Shown piece after piece: positions 41,211 through 48,732 of a stretch of 64,000 nt of DNA (within the stretch, counting starts at the first letter, position 1; the number at the start of each line of letters is the position of its first letter). The notes below the pieces were generated by a model. The model made no database searches. It had not been told where the DNA came from and saw only the letters and a list, made by a program, of their open reading frames with translations. Source of the stretch: VRUE01 sp963702175 (GTDB lineage: Bacteria > Actinomycetota > Thermoleophilia > Solirubrobacterales > 70-9); contig OY969721.1 of assembly GCA_963702175.1 (NCBI GenBank), forward strand, positions 2,170,001-2,234,000. Direction: 5' to 3'. The position numbers and the translations under genes were made by a program.

Positions 41211-41564
41211 ATGCGTCACCGCAAGAAGCGCAACAAGCTGAGCCGGGATGCGTCGCATCGCGAGTCGCTGCTCTCCAACCTCTGCAAGCAGCTGATCGAC
41301 CACGAGCGGATCGAAACCAGCCAGGCGAAGGCGAAGGCGGTCAAGCCCGAGGTCGAGCAGCTGATCACGCTCGCCAAGCGGGGCGACCTGCACGCGCGTC
41401 GCCAGGCCCTGGCGACGCTTCACAACGACAAGTTCATCGTGCACAAGCTGTTCGAGGAGGTCGCGCCGCGGTACGTCGAGCGGCCGGGTGGCTACACCCG
41501 CATCGTGAAGTTGGGTCCGAGGCGTTCGGACTCGACTGAGATGGTCTATCTCGAGCTGGTGTAG
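41211..41564 (+). CDS. rplQ: 50S ribosomal protein L17
   Basis: 117 residues. MRHRKKRNKLSRDASHRESLLSNL start, GGYTRIVKLGPRRSDSTEM end. Last gene of the alpha operon; family A copy 3 starts four bases past its stop. Confidence 0.97.
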   Translation: MRHRKKRNKLSRDASHRESLLSNLCKQLIDHERIETSQAKAKAVKPEVEQLITLAKRGDLHARRQALATLHNDKFIVHKLFEEVAPRYVERPGGYTRIVKLGPRRSDSTEMVYLELV

Positions 41565-41568
41565 CGGT

Positions 41569-41665
41569 GAGGAGGGGTGGGGTGCCTCCCGCCCGGACAA
41601 TCGCCGGTCTAATGAGACCGGCGATTTGAGTATCCGCCCGTTCGGGAGGCACCCCACCCCTCCTC
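41569..41665 (+). repeat. Family A hairpin-bounded element, copy 3
   Basis: Perfect 22-bp outer arms, 41569-41590 and 41644-41665. The core again reads CGCCCGGACAA, inner stem, TTTGAGTATCCGCCCGTTCG. The inner stem is TCGCCGGTCTAATGAGACCGGCGA, with three paired changes relative to copy 1 (T-A for A-T at the base; T-A for C-G next to the loop). It begins four bases after the rplQ stop. Confidence 0.9.
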
Positions 41666-41683
41666 CAGCCACCGCAGCGGAGA

Positions 41684-41714
41684 TTGACCACACCAGGGTG
41701 GGGTCAAAGTCGGC
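41684..41714. repeat. Family D palindrome, copy 1
   Basis: TTGACCACACCAGGGTGGGG followed by TCAAAGTCGG; near-perfect palindrome whose reverse complement is found at 56832-56859. It lies at the 3' ends of the convergent genes rplQ and truA and covers the last bases before the truA stop. Possible bidirectional terminator or repeat insertion. Confidence 0.65.
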
Positions 41715-42448
41715 TACGCGTAGCTGACCGACTCCAGGTACAGCCCGTGAGGCGGAGCCGTGTCACCTGCTTGCGAGCGGGGGGCGCCCTCGAGGAGTTG
41801 GGTGAAGCTCTCTACGGTGCGGCGGGAGGAGGCTGCTTCGAGCATGGTGCCGACCAGGACGCGGACCATGTTTCGCATGAAGGCGTCGGCGGTGATGCGG
41901 AAGGTGAGGATGTCGTCTTCGGCGGTCCAGCTGGCGGCGAGGACGTCGCGGTCGAAGCGGACGTGGTCGGTCTGGGTCGGGGTGAAGGCTGTGAAGTCGT
42001 GCGTTCCGACCAGGGCCTCCGCGCAGGCGTCGAGAGCGTCGCAGTCGATCCGGTGGGGCCACCAGAGCGCGCGGCCCTGCTCGAAGGGGCTAGGGGCGCT
42101 TCGCGCGAGCACGCGGTAGCGGTAGCTGCGCGACTTCGCGTCGCGCCGCGCATCGAAGCCGTCGATGACCACTGCGGCAGCGGTTACCGCGATGTCCTCC
42201 GGCCCGACCCCGTTCAGCCGCCACGCCAGATCCTCCGGCACCTCGCCTGCGGTTTCGAAGCTAGCCACCTGCCCCAGTGCGTGCACACCGGTGTCGGTGC
42301 GCCCGGCCACGGTCAGCTGCACGGATGCGCGCAGCACCGTCTCCAGCGCCGCCTCCAGCTCCCCCTGCACGGTCCGCAGCCCCGGCTGCGCTGCCCAGCC
42401 TCGGAATCCGCTTCCGTCATATTCGATATCGAGCTTTACGGTTGGCAC
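41714..42448 (-). CDS. truA: tRNA pseudouridine synthase A
   Basis: Makes pseudouridine at positions 38-40 of tRNA anticodon arms; 244 residues from GTG 42448. Catalytic Asp in AGRTDTGVHALGQ; RNA-binding RRDAKSRSYRYRV; late FMRNMVRVLVGTMLE. The frame is open further upstream but only V-P-T-V-K-L-D-I-E-Y-D-G matches the family start. A -10-like CATACT lies seven bases upstream, supporting a leaderless start. Divergent from surE. Confidence 0.93.
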   Translation of the reverse strand: MPTVKLDIEYDGSGFRGWAAQPGLRTVQGELEAALETVLRASVQLTVAGRTDTGVHALGQVASFETAGEVPEDLAWRLNGVGPEDIAVTAAAVVIDGFDARRDAKSRSYRYRVLARSAPSPFEQGRALWWPHRIDCDALDACAEALVGTHDFTAFTPTQTDHVRFDRDVLAASWTAEDDILTFRITADAFMRNMVRVLVGTMLEAASSRRTVESFTQLLEGAPRSQAGDTAPPHGLYLESVSYA

Positions 42449-42487
42449 GGACAGCAGTATGCAGCGAGGGATGCCCGCTCCGCCGCC

Positions 42488-42493
42488 TAGAAT
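42488..42493 (+). promoter_or_regulatory. -10-like hexamer TAGAAT for surE
   Basis: TAGAAT is followed by seven bases and then ATG 42501, with no Shine-Dalgarno sequence: a leaderless surE transcript is likely. Confidence 0.5.
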
Positions 42494-42500
42494 CGCTTCC

Positions 42501-43313
42501 ATGCGCGTCCTGCTGACCAACGACGACGGAATCTCTGCCCCCGGGCTGCAGGCCGCCCGCCGCGCCATACGCGAGATCGAGGGGGTCGAGGTCGATGTGA
42601 TCGCGCCGGACTCCAACCGCAGCGCTACCGCGCGCAGCATCACGACCCGCTCGCCGCTGACCGTCGAGGAGGTCGAGTTCGGCGACGGCGACGTCGGCTA
42701 CGCGACCGACGGCACCCCGGTCGACTGCGTCCGCTTCGCCGAGCTGGGCCTGGTCGGCGGACGGCCTGACCTGATCGTCTCCGGGATCAACCACGGCGCC
42801 AACCTCGGCGACGACATCACCTACTCGGGCACGGTTGCGGCCGCCTTCGAGGGCATCGTGCTCGGGATCCCGGCGGTGGCGATCTCCCAGCAGTCCTCCG
42901 GCGGCGGCATGGGCTACGTCAGCGGCAAGTTCGACTTCGGCGTCGCGGCCCCCTTTGCTGCCCAGCTGGTCCGCTGCCTCGCCAAAGAGCCGATGCCCTC
43001 TGCGACGTTGATCAACGTCAACTGCCCCGCTGGCGAGCCAACCGGGATCGAGGTGACGAAACTGGGCAAGCGGATCTACAACGACGAGCTGAAACTGGTC
43101 GGCGAGGAGTCGGACAGCCGCCGCCGCTACGAGATCTACGGCTGGAAACCAGGCTACGAGGAGATCGAGGGAACCGACCTCTTCGCGGTTGCCGAGGGTC
43201 GCATCGCGGTCACCCCGATCCACTTCGACCTCACCGACCACGGCGGGCTGGAGCGGCTGCGGGGCTGGGAGTTCGCCGAGATGCTGGCGGCCTGCGCCCC
43301 CTCCTCGGTGTGA
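42501..43313 (+). CDS. surE: 5'/3'-nucleotidase SurE
   Basis: Metal-dependent survival protein; hydrolyses nucleoside monophosphates. 270 residues. Metal ligands in TNDDGI (residues 6-11) and the active-site SGINHGANLGDDITYSGTVA block. The stop overlaps the ligA GTG in a GTGA arrangement, so the two genes are coupled. Confidence 0.95.
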   Translation: MRVLLTNDDGISAPGLQAARRAIREIEGVEVDVIAPDSNRSATARSITTRSPLTVEEVEFGDGDVGYATDGTPVDCVRFAELGLVGGRPDLIVSGINHGANLGDDITYSGTVAAAFEGIVLGIPAVAISQQSSGGGMGYVSGKFDFGVAAPFAAQLVRCLAKEPMPSATLINVNCPAGEPTGIEVTKLGKRIYNDELKLVGEESDSRRRYEIYGWKPGYEEIEGTDLFAVAEGRIAVTPIHFDLTDHGGLERLRGWEFAEMLAACAPSSV

Positions 43314-45327
43314 CCGCCGCCGACCCCAAGGAGCGCGCCGCAGAGCTGCGGCGCCTGCTGGAGCACCACAACCGCCTCTACTACGTCCTCGACGACCCGG
43401 AGGTCGGCGACGACGAGTACGACGCCCTGCTCGACGAGCTGCGGGCCATAGAGGCCGATCACCCGGAGCTGCGCGCGCCGGACTCGCCGACGCAACGAGT
43501 GGGAGCGCCGCCGCTCGACCGCTTCGAGCGGGTCGAGCACGCCGAGCCGATGCTTTCGCTCGCCAACGCCCGCAACGAGGAGGAGCTGCGCGCCTGGGAG
43601 ACGCGGATCCGCAACCACCTGAAACGGCTCGACATCAGCGCCGCCGAGTTCAGCTACACGACCGAGCCCAAGATCGACGGCCTGGCGATCTCGCTCACCT
43701 ATGAGGACGGGGTGCTGACCCGCGGCGCGACCCGCGGCGACGGCCGGATCGGCGAGGACGTGACCCGCAACCTGCGCACGATCGGGGCGATCCCGCTGCG
43801 GATCGACGAGGCGCCGCCGCTGGTCGAGGTGCGGGGCGAGGTCTACCTGCCGATCGCCGACTTCAAAGCGCTCAATGAGCGTCGCGCCGCCGCCGGCGAG
43901 CCGACCTTCGCCAACCCGCGCAACTCGGCCGCCGGCTCGATCCGCCAGCTCGACCCGACGCTGGCCGCCGAACGGCCGCTCTCGATCTGGTGCTACGGCA
44001 TCGGCGCCACCCGTGGCTTCGATCCGGCGACGCACAGCGAGGAGCTCGAGTGGCTGCGCGAGCGCGGCTTCAAGGTCAACCCCGACATCGCCCACCACGA
44101 GGGGGTCGACTCGACGGTGAAGCGCTGCCGCTGGTGGGAGGAGCGCCGTGAGGAGCTCGACTACGAGATCGACGGCGTCGTGGTCAAGATCGACGAGCGG
44201 GCGCTGTGGCGGGAGCTGGGCGTGGTCGGGCGCGAGCCGCGCTGGGCGATCGCCTGGAAGTTCTCCCCAACCACGGCTACGACGACCCTGCGCGATGTGG
44301 TCTGGAACGTCGGCCGCACCGGGCACCTGGTCCCCTTCGCGATGCTGGAGCCGGTCCACGTCGGCGGCGTCACCGTCTCTACGGCCACCCTGCACAACGA
44401 GGAGGATCTGGCCCGCAAGGACGTGCGCGTCGGCGACGAGGTGGTCGTGATGCGTGCCGGCGACGTGATTCCGCAGGTGGTCTCGCCGCTGATCCAGCGC
44501 CGGCCAAAGGGGCGCGCCGGGTCAAACCGCCGAAGAAATGCCCGGCCTGCGGCACTCCCGTCGAGAAGCCCGAGGACGCCGTCTTCTCGATCTGCCCCAA
44601 CCGGGCCGGCTGTCCGGGCCAGTCCTTCCAGCACGTCAAGCACTTCGTCAGCAAGGGGGCGATGGACATCGACGGCCTGGGGGAGAAGCAGGCGATGCGC
44701 TTCCTGCGCGAGGGCCTGATCGCCGACGTCGCCGACATCTACGAGCTGAGGGAGGAGCAGCTGGTCGAGCTGGAGGGGTTCGGCGAGCTCTCGGCGCGCA
44801 ATCTGATGACGGCGATCGAGCTCTCCCGCGACCGGCCCTTCAAAACGGTGCTCTACGCGCTCGGCCTGCCCGGGGTCGGCTACATCACCGCGGAGGCGCT
44901 TGCCGACCACTTCGGCTCGATCGACGAGCTCCACGCCGCCGACCCGGAGCGGATCGAGGAGGTCGAGGGCGTCGGCCCGATCATGGCCGTGCAGATCGCC
45001 GAGTCACTGGCCGACGAGCGCACCTGGGAGCTGGTCGGCAAGCTGCGCGAGAAGGGGCTGCGACTGGAGCAGGACGCCTCCGAACGGCGGTCGACGGGAG
45101 GGCCGCTGGAGGGCAGGACGCTGGTCCTCACGGGCACCCTGCCTGAGATGACCCGCGACGAGGCGGCGGCGGCGATCAAGGCGGCCGGCGGCAAGGTCAC
45201 CAACTCGGTCTCGAAAAAGACCGACTACGTCGTCGCCGGCGAGAGCCCCGGCTCGAAGCTGGCCAAGGCGGAGGAGCTAGGCGTCGAGATCCTCGACGAA
45301 GCCAGCCTGCGCGCCCTGCTCAGGTAG
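43310..45327 (+). CDS. ligA: NAD-dependent DNA ligase, split by a -1 frame change
   Basis: Seals nicks in replication and repair using NAD+. Frame 1 (43310-44512) holds the NAD-binding Ia domain, the adenylated Lys in EPKIDGLAISL, motif NPRNSAAGSIRQLDP and the OB fold. After 44512 the family continues only in the -1 frame: zinc finger CPAC..CPNRAGC, helix-hairpin-helix repeats (GFGELSARN, GVGPIMAVQ) and a BRCT domain (LEGRTLVLTGTL). Joined, it is 672 residues, the normal LigA length. Without the shift the product is 469 residues, ending in an out-of-frame Ser/Arg-rich tail. The shift may be a sequence error, a mutation, or programmed frameshifting (see 44506). Confidence 0.9.
44506..44546 (+). 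promoter_or_regulatory. Possible -1 ribosomal frameshift site in ligA
   Basis: The heptamer A AAG GGG (44506-44512) fits the X XXY YYZ pattern in the zero frame, exactly where the coding frame changes by -1. Three bases later GCCGGG (44516-44521) can pair with CCCGGC (44541-44546). A missing G in the G run would give the same picture. Confidence 0.45.
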
Positions 45328-45413
45328 TTCGCCACGACCGGCTCGGCGAGGAAGTTCCAGTTTCAGCACATTCAGCGCACCACGCGTATGCCCGTGTTCG
45401 TCAGGGTCCAGGC

Positions 45414-45638
45414 ATGGCGTTTGCGCAGATCGGACCTTTGACCGCCGGGATTGAGGCACTGGCGACTGCCGTGGGTGCTGGCATTGTTCTTGGCAGTCTC
45501 GCCATTGGGGTTGCGCGACTTCTAGCTGGCCAACCCCGTCAGGCATTGGAGACCCACGTGTTGACCGATGGGCTCATCGGGGGTTTCTCTGGAGCCGTCA
45601 TCGCGGGTATCGACATTGCGATTCGCTATGGTGGCTGA
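45414..45638 (+). CDS. Small membrane protein
   Basis: 74 residues with two hydrophobic segments (IEALATAVGAGIVLGSLAIGVARLL and the Gly-rich LIGGFSGAVIAGIDIAIRY). Hypothetical; not recognised. ATG 45414 has no clear Shine-Dalgarno sequence. Paired with the next small membrane gene 30 bases downstream. Confidence 0.5.
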   Translation: MAFAQIGPLTAGIEALATAVGAGIVLGSLAIGVARLLAGQPRQALETHVLTDGLIGGFSGAVIAGIDIAIRYGG

Positions 45639-45668
45639 AATGTTTTGTCTACGCAAAGAGAGGCGCCT

Positions 45669-45863
45669 ATGGCAGGCCTGAAGTACGCGAGGATCGGCTT
45701 GGCGGTATTCGTGGCGATTCTCCTGCCCGGCGTGTTCCTCGTAAGAGATGCTGGAGATGCAGCGATCCAGGCGGTGGGGGCCTTCGCGTTCATGGCGTGC
45801 TGTGCTGTCTACCTCGGCCTCGAGATGCGGGCGGAACGGCGAGACAGGAATAGAGCTCAGTAA
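45669..45863 (+). CDS. Small two-helix membrane protein
   Basis: 64 residues from ATG 45669, which has GAGAGG upstream; the frame is also open from TTG 45645. Two hydrophobic stretches (IGLAVFVAILLPGVFLV, AVGAFAFMACCAVYLGL), then a charged end MRAERRDRNRAQ. Its end overlaps the dacB stop on the other strand by seven bases. Unknown function. Confidence 0.5.
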   Translation: MAGLKYARIGLAVFVAILLPGVFLVRDAGDAAIQAVGAFAFMACCAVYLGLEMRAERRDRNRAQ

Positions 45864-47092
45864 GCCGCGATCGCGGCGGCGATGCGGTCCTGTTCGAGGT
45901 GGGCGCGACTGAGGTCACTGACGCTGCCCATCAGGACCGAGAAGATCATCACCTTGCCGCTGCGGTTGAAGCAGTAGCCGGAGAGGTTGCTGACCCCGGT
46001 CAGGGTGCCGGTCTTGACCCGGCAGCGGCCGGCGGCGGCGCTGCCATCGGTGCGCGAGGCGACGGTGCCCTCGGCGCCGGTCAGGGCCAGCGACTGGATG
46101 AAGTCGTCGCCGATTTCCTCGCCCCGCACCGACTGCAGGAAACGGACGACCGCTGAGGGCGAGGCGCTGTTCGAGCGGGTCAGGCCGGAGCCGTCAACCG
46201 CGCGGACGCGGACGCCGTGCTCGCGTGCGTAGCGCTCGACCGCCGCCGCCCCGGCGCTGGTGGTCCCGGCGCCGCCGAAGTGGGCGCCGACCAGCTTCAG
46301 CAGCATCTCCGCGTAGAAGTTGTTGGAGGGTACGTTGGTCGCGTCGGCGAGCTGAGAGATGTTGGGGGAGCGGACGACAGCGAGCGTCTGCGCGTCCTCG
46401 GGCGCCGTCCGCAGCGCCACACCGGGCGCCAGCTGGATGCCGGTGCCGCGCAGCGCACGGGCGAACTTGCGCACGGCGACCTGGGCCGGGTCCGAGGCGA
46501 AGCTGCTGCCGCGGGAGCTGCTGTAGCCGGAGTTGAACGACAGGCCCGAGAGCGGGCCGATGTAGGGACTCGTCGCGTAGCCGGAATCGGCCACCCCGCG
46601 CAGGCGGTCGAAGACCGAGTCATCGCCGTAGAGGCGGCCGGTCACCTCGCGCACGCCTGCCGCGCGTAGCTGGCGCCTCAGGGCGAAGAGGTTGGTTCCG
46701 AGGCCGCCGAGGAAGCGCCCGTAGAAGGCAGGGGCGCCCAGCGCCGGGTCGCCGCCTCCCTGCAGGTAGAGGTTGCCGCGCAGGACGCCGTTCAGTTCGA
46801 AGAAGCCGTCGCTGAGGACTTTGGTGGCGATTCGCGCCTGCGGCCCGAAGCGGGCCAGCGCTGTCGCCGTCGTAAACATCTTCATGTTCGAAGCCAGCGG
46901 TCGGGGGGTACTAGCCGCCCTGCGACAGATGACCTCTCCGCTTTCGGCATTCATCACGACCAGCCCGCTGGCAGACCCGCCGCCACGCACGAGGCGCGAC
47001 TTCAGCGTGCCGCAGGTGTCGCCCAGGGCCGCCGCCGGCGAAAACGCCAAAACGACGACGATGACCGCGAGTGACGCAAGTGCCCGTCTCAT
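45857..47092 (-). CDS. dacB: D-alanyl-D-alanine carboxypeptidase/endopeptidase, PBP4 (S13) type
   Basis: Low-molecular-weight penicillin-binding protein that trims peptidoglycan; 411 residues from ATG 47092 with signal peptide (SLAVIVVVLAFSPAAALG). Active-site motifs: SxxK as S68-N-M-K71, SxN in VPSNNFYAEM, and KTG in RVKTGTLTG. Divergent from the patatin gene; the -10-like GATTAT lies nine bases upstream and overlaps the other gene's -10. Confidence 0.93.
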   Translation of the reverse strand: MRRALASLAVIVVVLAFSPAAALGDTCGTLKSRLVRGGGSASGLVVMNAESGEVICRRAASTPRPLASNMKMFTTATALARFGPQARIATKVLSDGFFELNGVLRGNLYLQGGGDPALGAPAFYGRFLGGLGTNLFALRRQLRAAGVREVTGRLYGDDSVFDRLRGVADSGYATSPYIGPLSGLSFNSGYSSSRGSSFASDPAQVAVRKFARALRGTGIQLAPGVALRTAPEDAQTLAVVRSPNISQLADATNVPSNNFYAEMLLKLVGAHFGGAGTTSAGAAAVERYAREHGVRVRAVDGSGLTRSNSASPSAVVRFLQSVRGEEIGDDFIQSLALTGAEGTVASRTDGSAAAGRCRVKTGTLTGVSNLSGYCFNRSGKVMIFSVLMGSVSDLSRAHLEQDRIAAAIAAY

Positions 47093-47100
47093 CTGCCTGA

Positions 47101-47107
47101 GATAATC
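47101..47107. promoter_or_regulatory. Shared bidirectional -10, GATAATC
   Basis: Read on the plus strand GATAAT is eight bases before ATG 47115 (patatin). Read on the minus strand GATTAT is nine bases before ATG 47092 (dacB). The whole intergenic gap is 22 bases with no Shine-Dalgarno sequence on either side, so one symmetric -10 element appears to drive two leaderless mRNAs. Confidence 0.6.
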
Positions 47108-47114
47108 ACGTTTT

Positions 47115-48368
47115 ATGGGCAAAGTTGTGGACCTCGAGCGAAGTTCCCGCCGTAAACGCGGCCGAGGCCGCAAACGCCCTTCGAAGACCGCGCTCGTCCT
47201 TGGCGGCGGCGGCTTCACCGGCGGCGTCTATGAGATCGGCGCCCTGCGCGCCCTCGACCTGCTTGCGGTCAACAGCACCGTCAACAACTTCGACGTCTAC
47301 GTCGGCACCAGCGCCGGCTCCTTCGTCGCCGGGATGCTGGCCAATGGCATCACCCCTGACGAGATGATGCAGGTGATCAACGAGCAGGTCGACTCCGACC
47401 TCGAGGACCTCGACCTTGGCAAGGTGCTGAAACCCAACTACCTCGGCTTCTTGCAGAAGGCGGCGATGTTGCCGGTCCGCACCGCGGAGCTGGTGGTCAA
47501 CCTGGTGCGGATGGGGGAGTTCTCGGCGATGGACGTCGGCGTCGGCCTCGCTGAGGCGCTGCCGACCGGCTTCTACTCGGGCAGTGGGATCGCCGACTAC
47601 ATCGAGCGCTCTCTGGCCGAGGTCGGCGGAGTCAATGACTTCCGGCTGCTCGACAAAGAGCTGTATCTGACCGCCACCGACCTCGACACCTGCGAGCGGA
47701 TCGTCTTCGGCGAGGACGGCTGGAGCGATGTGCCGATCTCGAAGGCGGTCCAGTGCTCGACCACGCTGCCGCTCGTCTACAAGCCGGTCGACCTCAAGGG
47801 TCGCCAGCTGATCGACGGTGGCGTCCGCTCGACCACCAACGTCGACATCGCGGTCGAGAAGGGCGCCAAATTCATCATCGTCGTCAACCCGCTCGTCCCC
47901 TTCGTCAACGACTTCGAGAAGACGATTCCTACAGTCTTCGGCACCCGCGTGCGACGGGTCTCCGACATGGGCCTGCCGGCGATCGCCAACCAGACCTTCC
48001 GTCTGATCGCCCACGCCCGCCTGCACCAGGCGGTCGAGCAGTGGGAAGAGCGCTACCCGGGCGTCGACATCATCCTGGTCGAGCCCGATCCGAACGACGA
48101 GCTGATGTTCGGCACGCCGATCATGGACTACTCGCGGCGCCTGCGGATCGCGCGCCACGGCTTCGAGTCGGTCACCGCCGCCCTCGCCCAGGAATACGAC
48201 CGCTACAAGGAGATCGCCGAGCGCCACGGCCTCGAGATCTCCGAGCGCCGCGTCCGCCGCGTGGTCGAGCGGGCGGCCGAAGAGGAGCCCGGACAGACAT
48301 CGGCGTGGAAGCGGGTGCTGGAGCAGACGACGGCGACCCTGCTGCGCCAGTCCGGCGAGGCTTCTTAG
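47115..48368 (+). CDS. Patatin-like phospholipase family protein
   Basis: Ser-Asp acyl hydrolase, 417 residues. Oxyanion glycine loop LGGGGFTGGVYE at residues 29-40, nucleophile GTSAG (near 63-67), catalytic Asp in IDGGVRS. N-terminus is a basic tail (RSSRRKRGRGRKRPSK). Bacterial patatins act on phospholipids or acyl esters; the substrate here is unknown. Its 3' side holds two family B elements. Confidence 0.88.
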   Translation: MGKVVDLERSSRRKRGRGRKRPSKTALVLGGGGFTGGVYEIGALRALDLLAVNSTVNNFDVYVGTSAGSFVAGMLANGITPDEMMQVINEQVDSDLEDLDLGKVLKPNYLGFLQKAAMLPVRTAELVVNLVRMGEFSAMDVGVGLAEALPTGFYSGSGIADYIERSLAEVGGVNDFRLLDKELYLTATDLDTCERIVFGEDGWSDVPISKAVQCSTTLPLVYKPVDLKGRQLIDGGVRSTTNVDIAVEKGAKFIIVVNPLVPFVNDFEKTIPTVFGTRVRRVSDMGLPAIANQTFRLIAHARLHQAVEQWEERYPGVDIILVEPDPNDELMFGTPIMDYSRRLRIARHGFESVTAALAQEYDRYKEIAERHGLEISERRVRRVVERAAEEEPGQTSAWKRVLEQTTATLLRQSGEAS

Positions 48369-48384
48369 TTCGCAGATCCGTCGA

Positions 48385-48533
48385 AGGGACGCCGGTCTCT
48401 GCTTTCGGGAATTGATGTCGCACGCGCCTTCGGCGCTTAGCGACTAAGTTGGAGCGCGGCTGACGCCGCGCGATCATCAGATTGCATATCGCGGCCTATC
48501 GGCCACATTCCCGAAAGCAAGACCGGCGTCCCT
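48385..48533 (+). repeat. Family B structured element, copy 1
   Basis: Outer arms 48385-48412 and 48507-48533 pair over 27 bases with one bulged base. Core motifs shared with copy 2: GAATTGATGTCGCACGCGCC, CGGCGCTTAGCGAC, GCGCGGCTGA.GCCGCGC, CAGATTGCAT and a terminal hairpin before ACATTC. Internal helices: GTCGC/GCGAC enclosing GCGCC/GGCGC, then GCGCGGC/GCCGCGC. The arms are unrelated in sequence to those of copy 2. It lies 16 bases after the patatin stop. Confidence 0.85.
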
Positions 48534-48573
48534 CTAGCGCACCCGCGCCGTCAATTAGCTGAGGAGTGTTGAA

Positions 48574-48722
48574 GGGAGTCGGTTGTCCCCGCTGTCGAAT
48601 GTCGCCGAACAGGCGGCGAAATGCAATCTGTCCTTTGCGCGGCATCAGCCGCGCACCAAATCCGTCGCTAAGCGCCGGAGGCGCGTGCGACATCAATTCG
48701 GCAGCGGGGCCAACCGACTCCC
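48574..48722 (-). repeat. Family B structured element, copy 2 (opposite orientation)
   Basis: Outer arms 48574-48600 and 48696-48722 pair at 26 of 27 positions, one as G-T. Read on the minus strand the core matches copy 1 nearly base for base; differences fall mostly in loops, with paired changes in the last hairpin (GCCGCC..GGCG against GCGGCC..GGCC). It ends 11 bases from the fadD stop and points along fadD transcription, so each copy serves the 3' end of its own gene. Confidence 0.85.
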
Positions 48723-48732
48723 CACTCCCTCG

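Noticed and set aside
48385..48722. CRISPR array or IS element
   Set aside because: Only two units, in opposite orientation, no spacers of uniform size, no transposase and no target duplication; fits a structured repeat instead.
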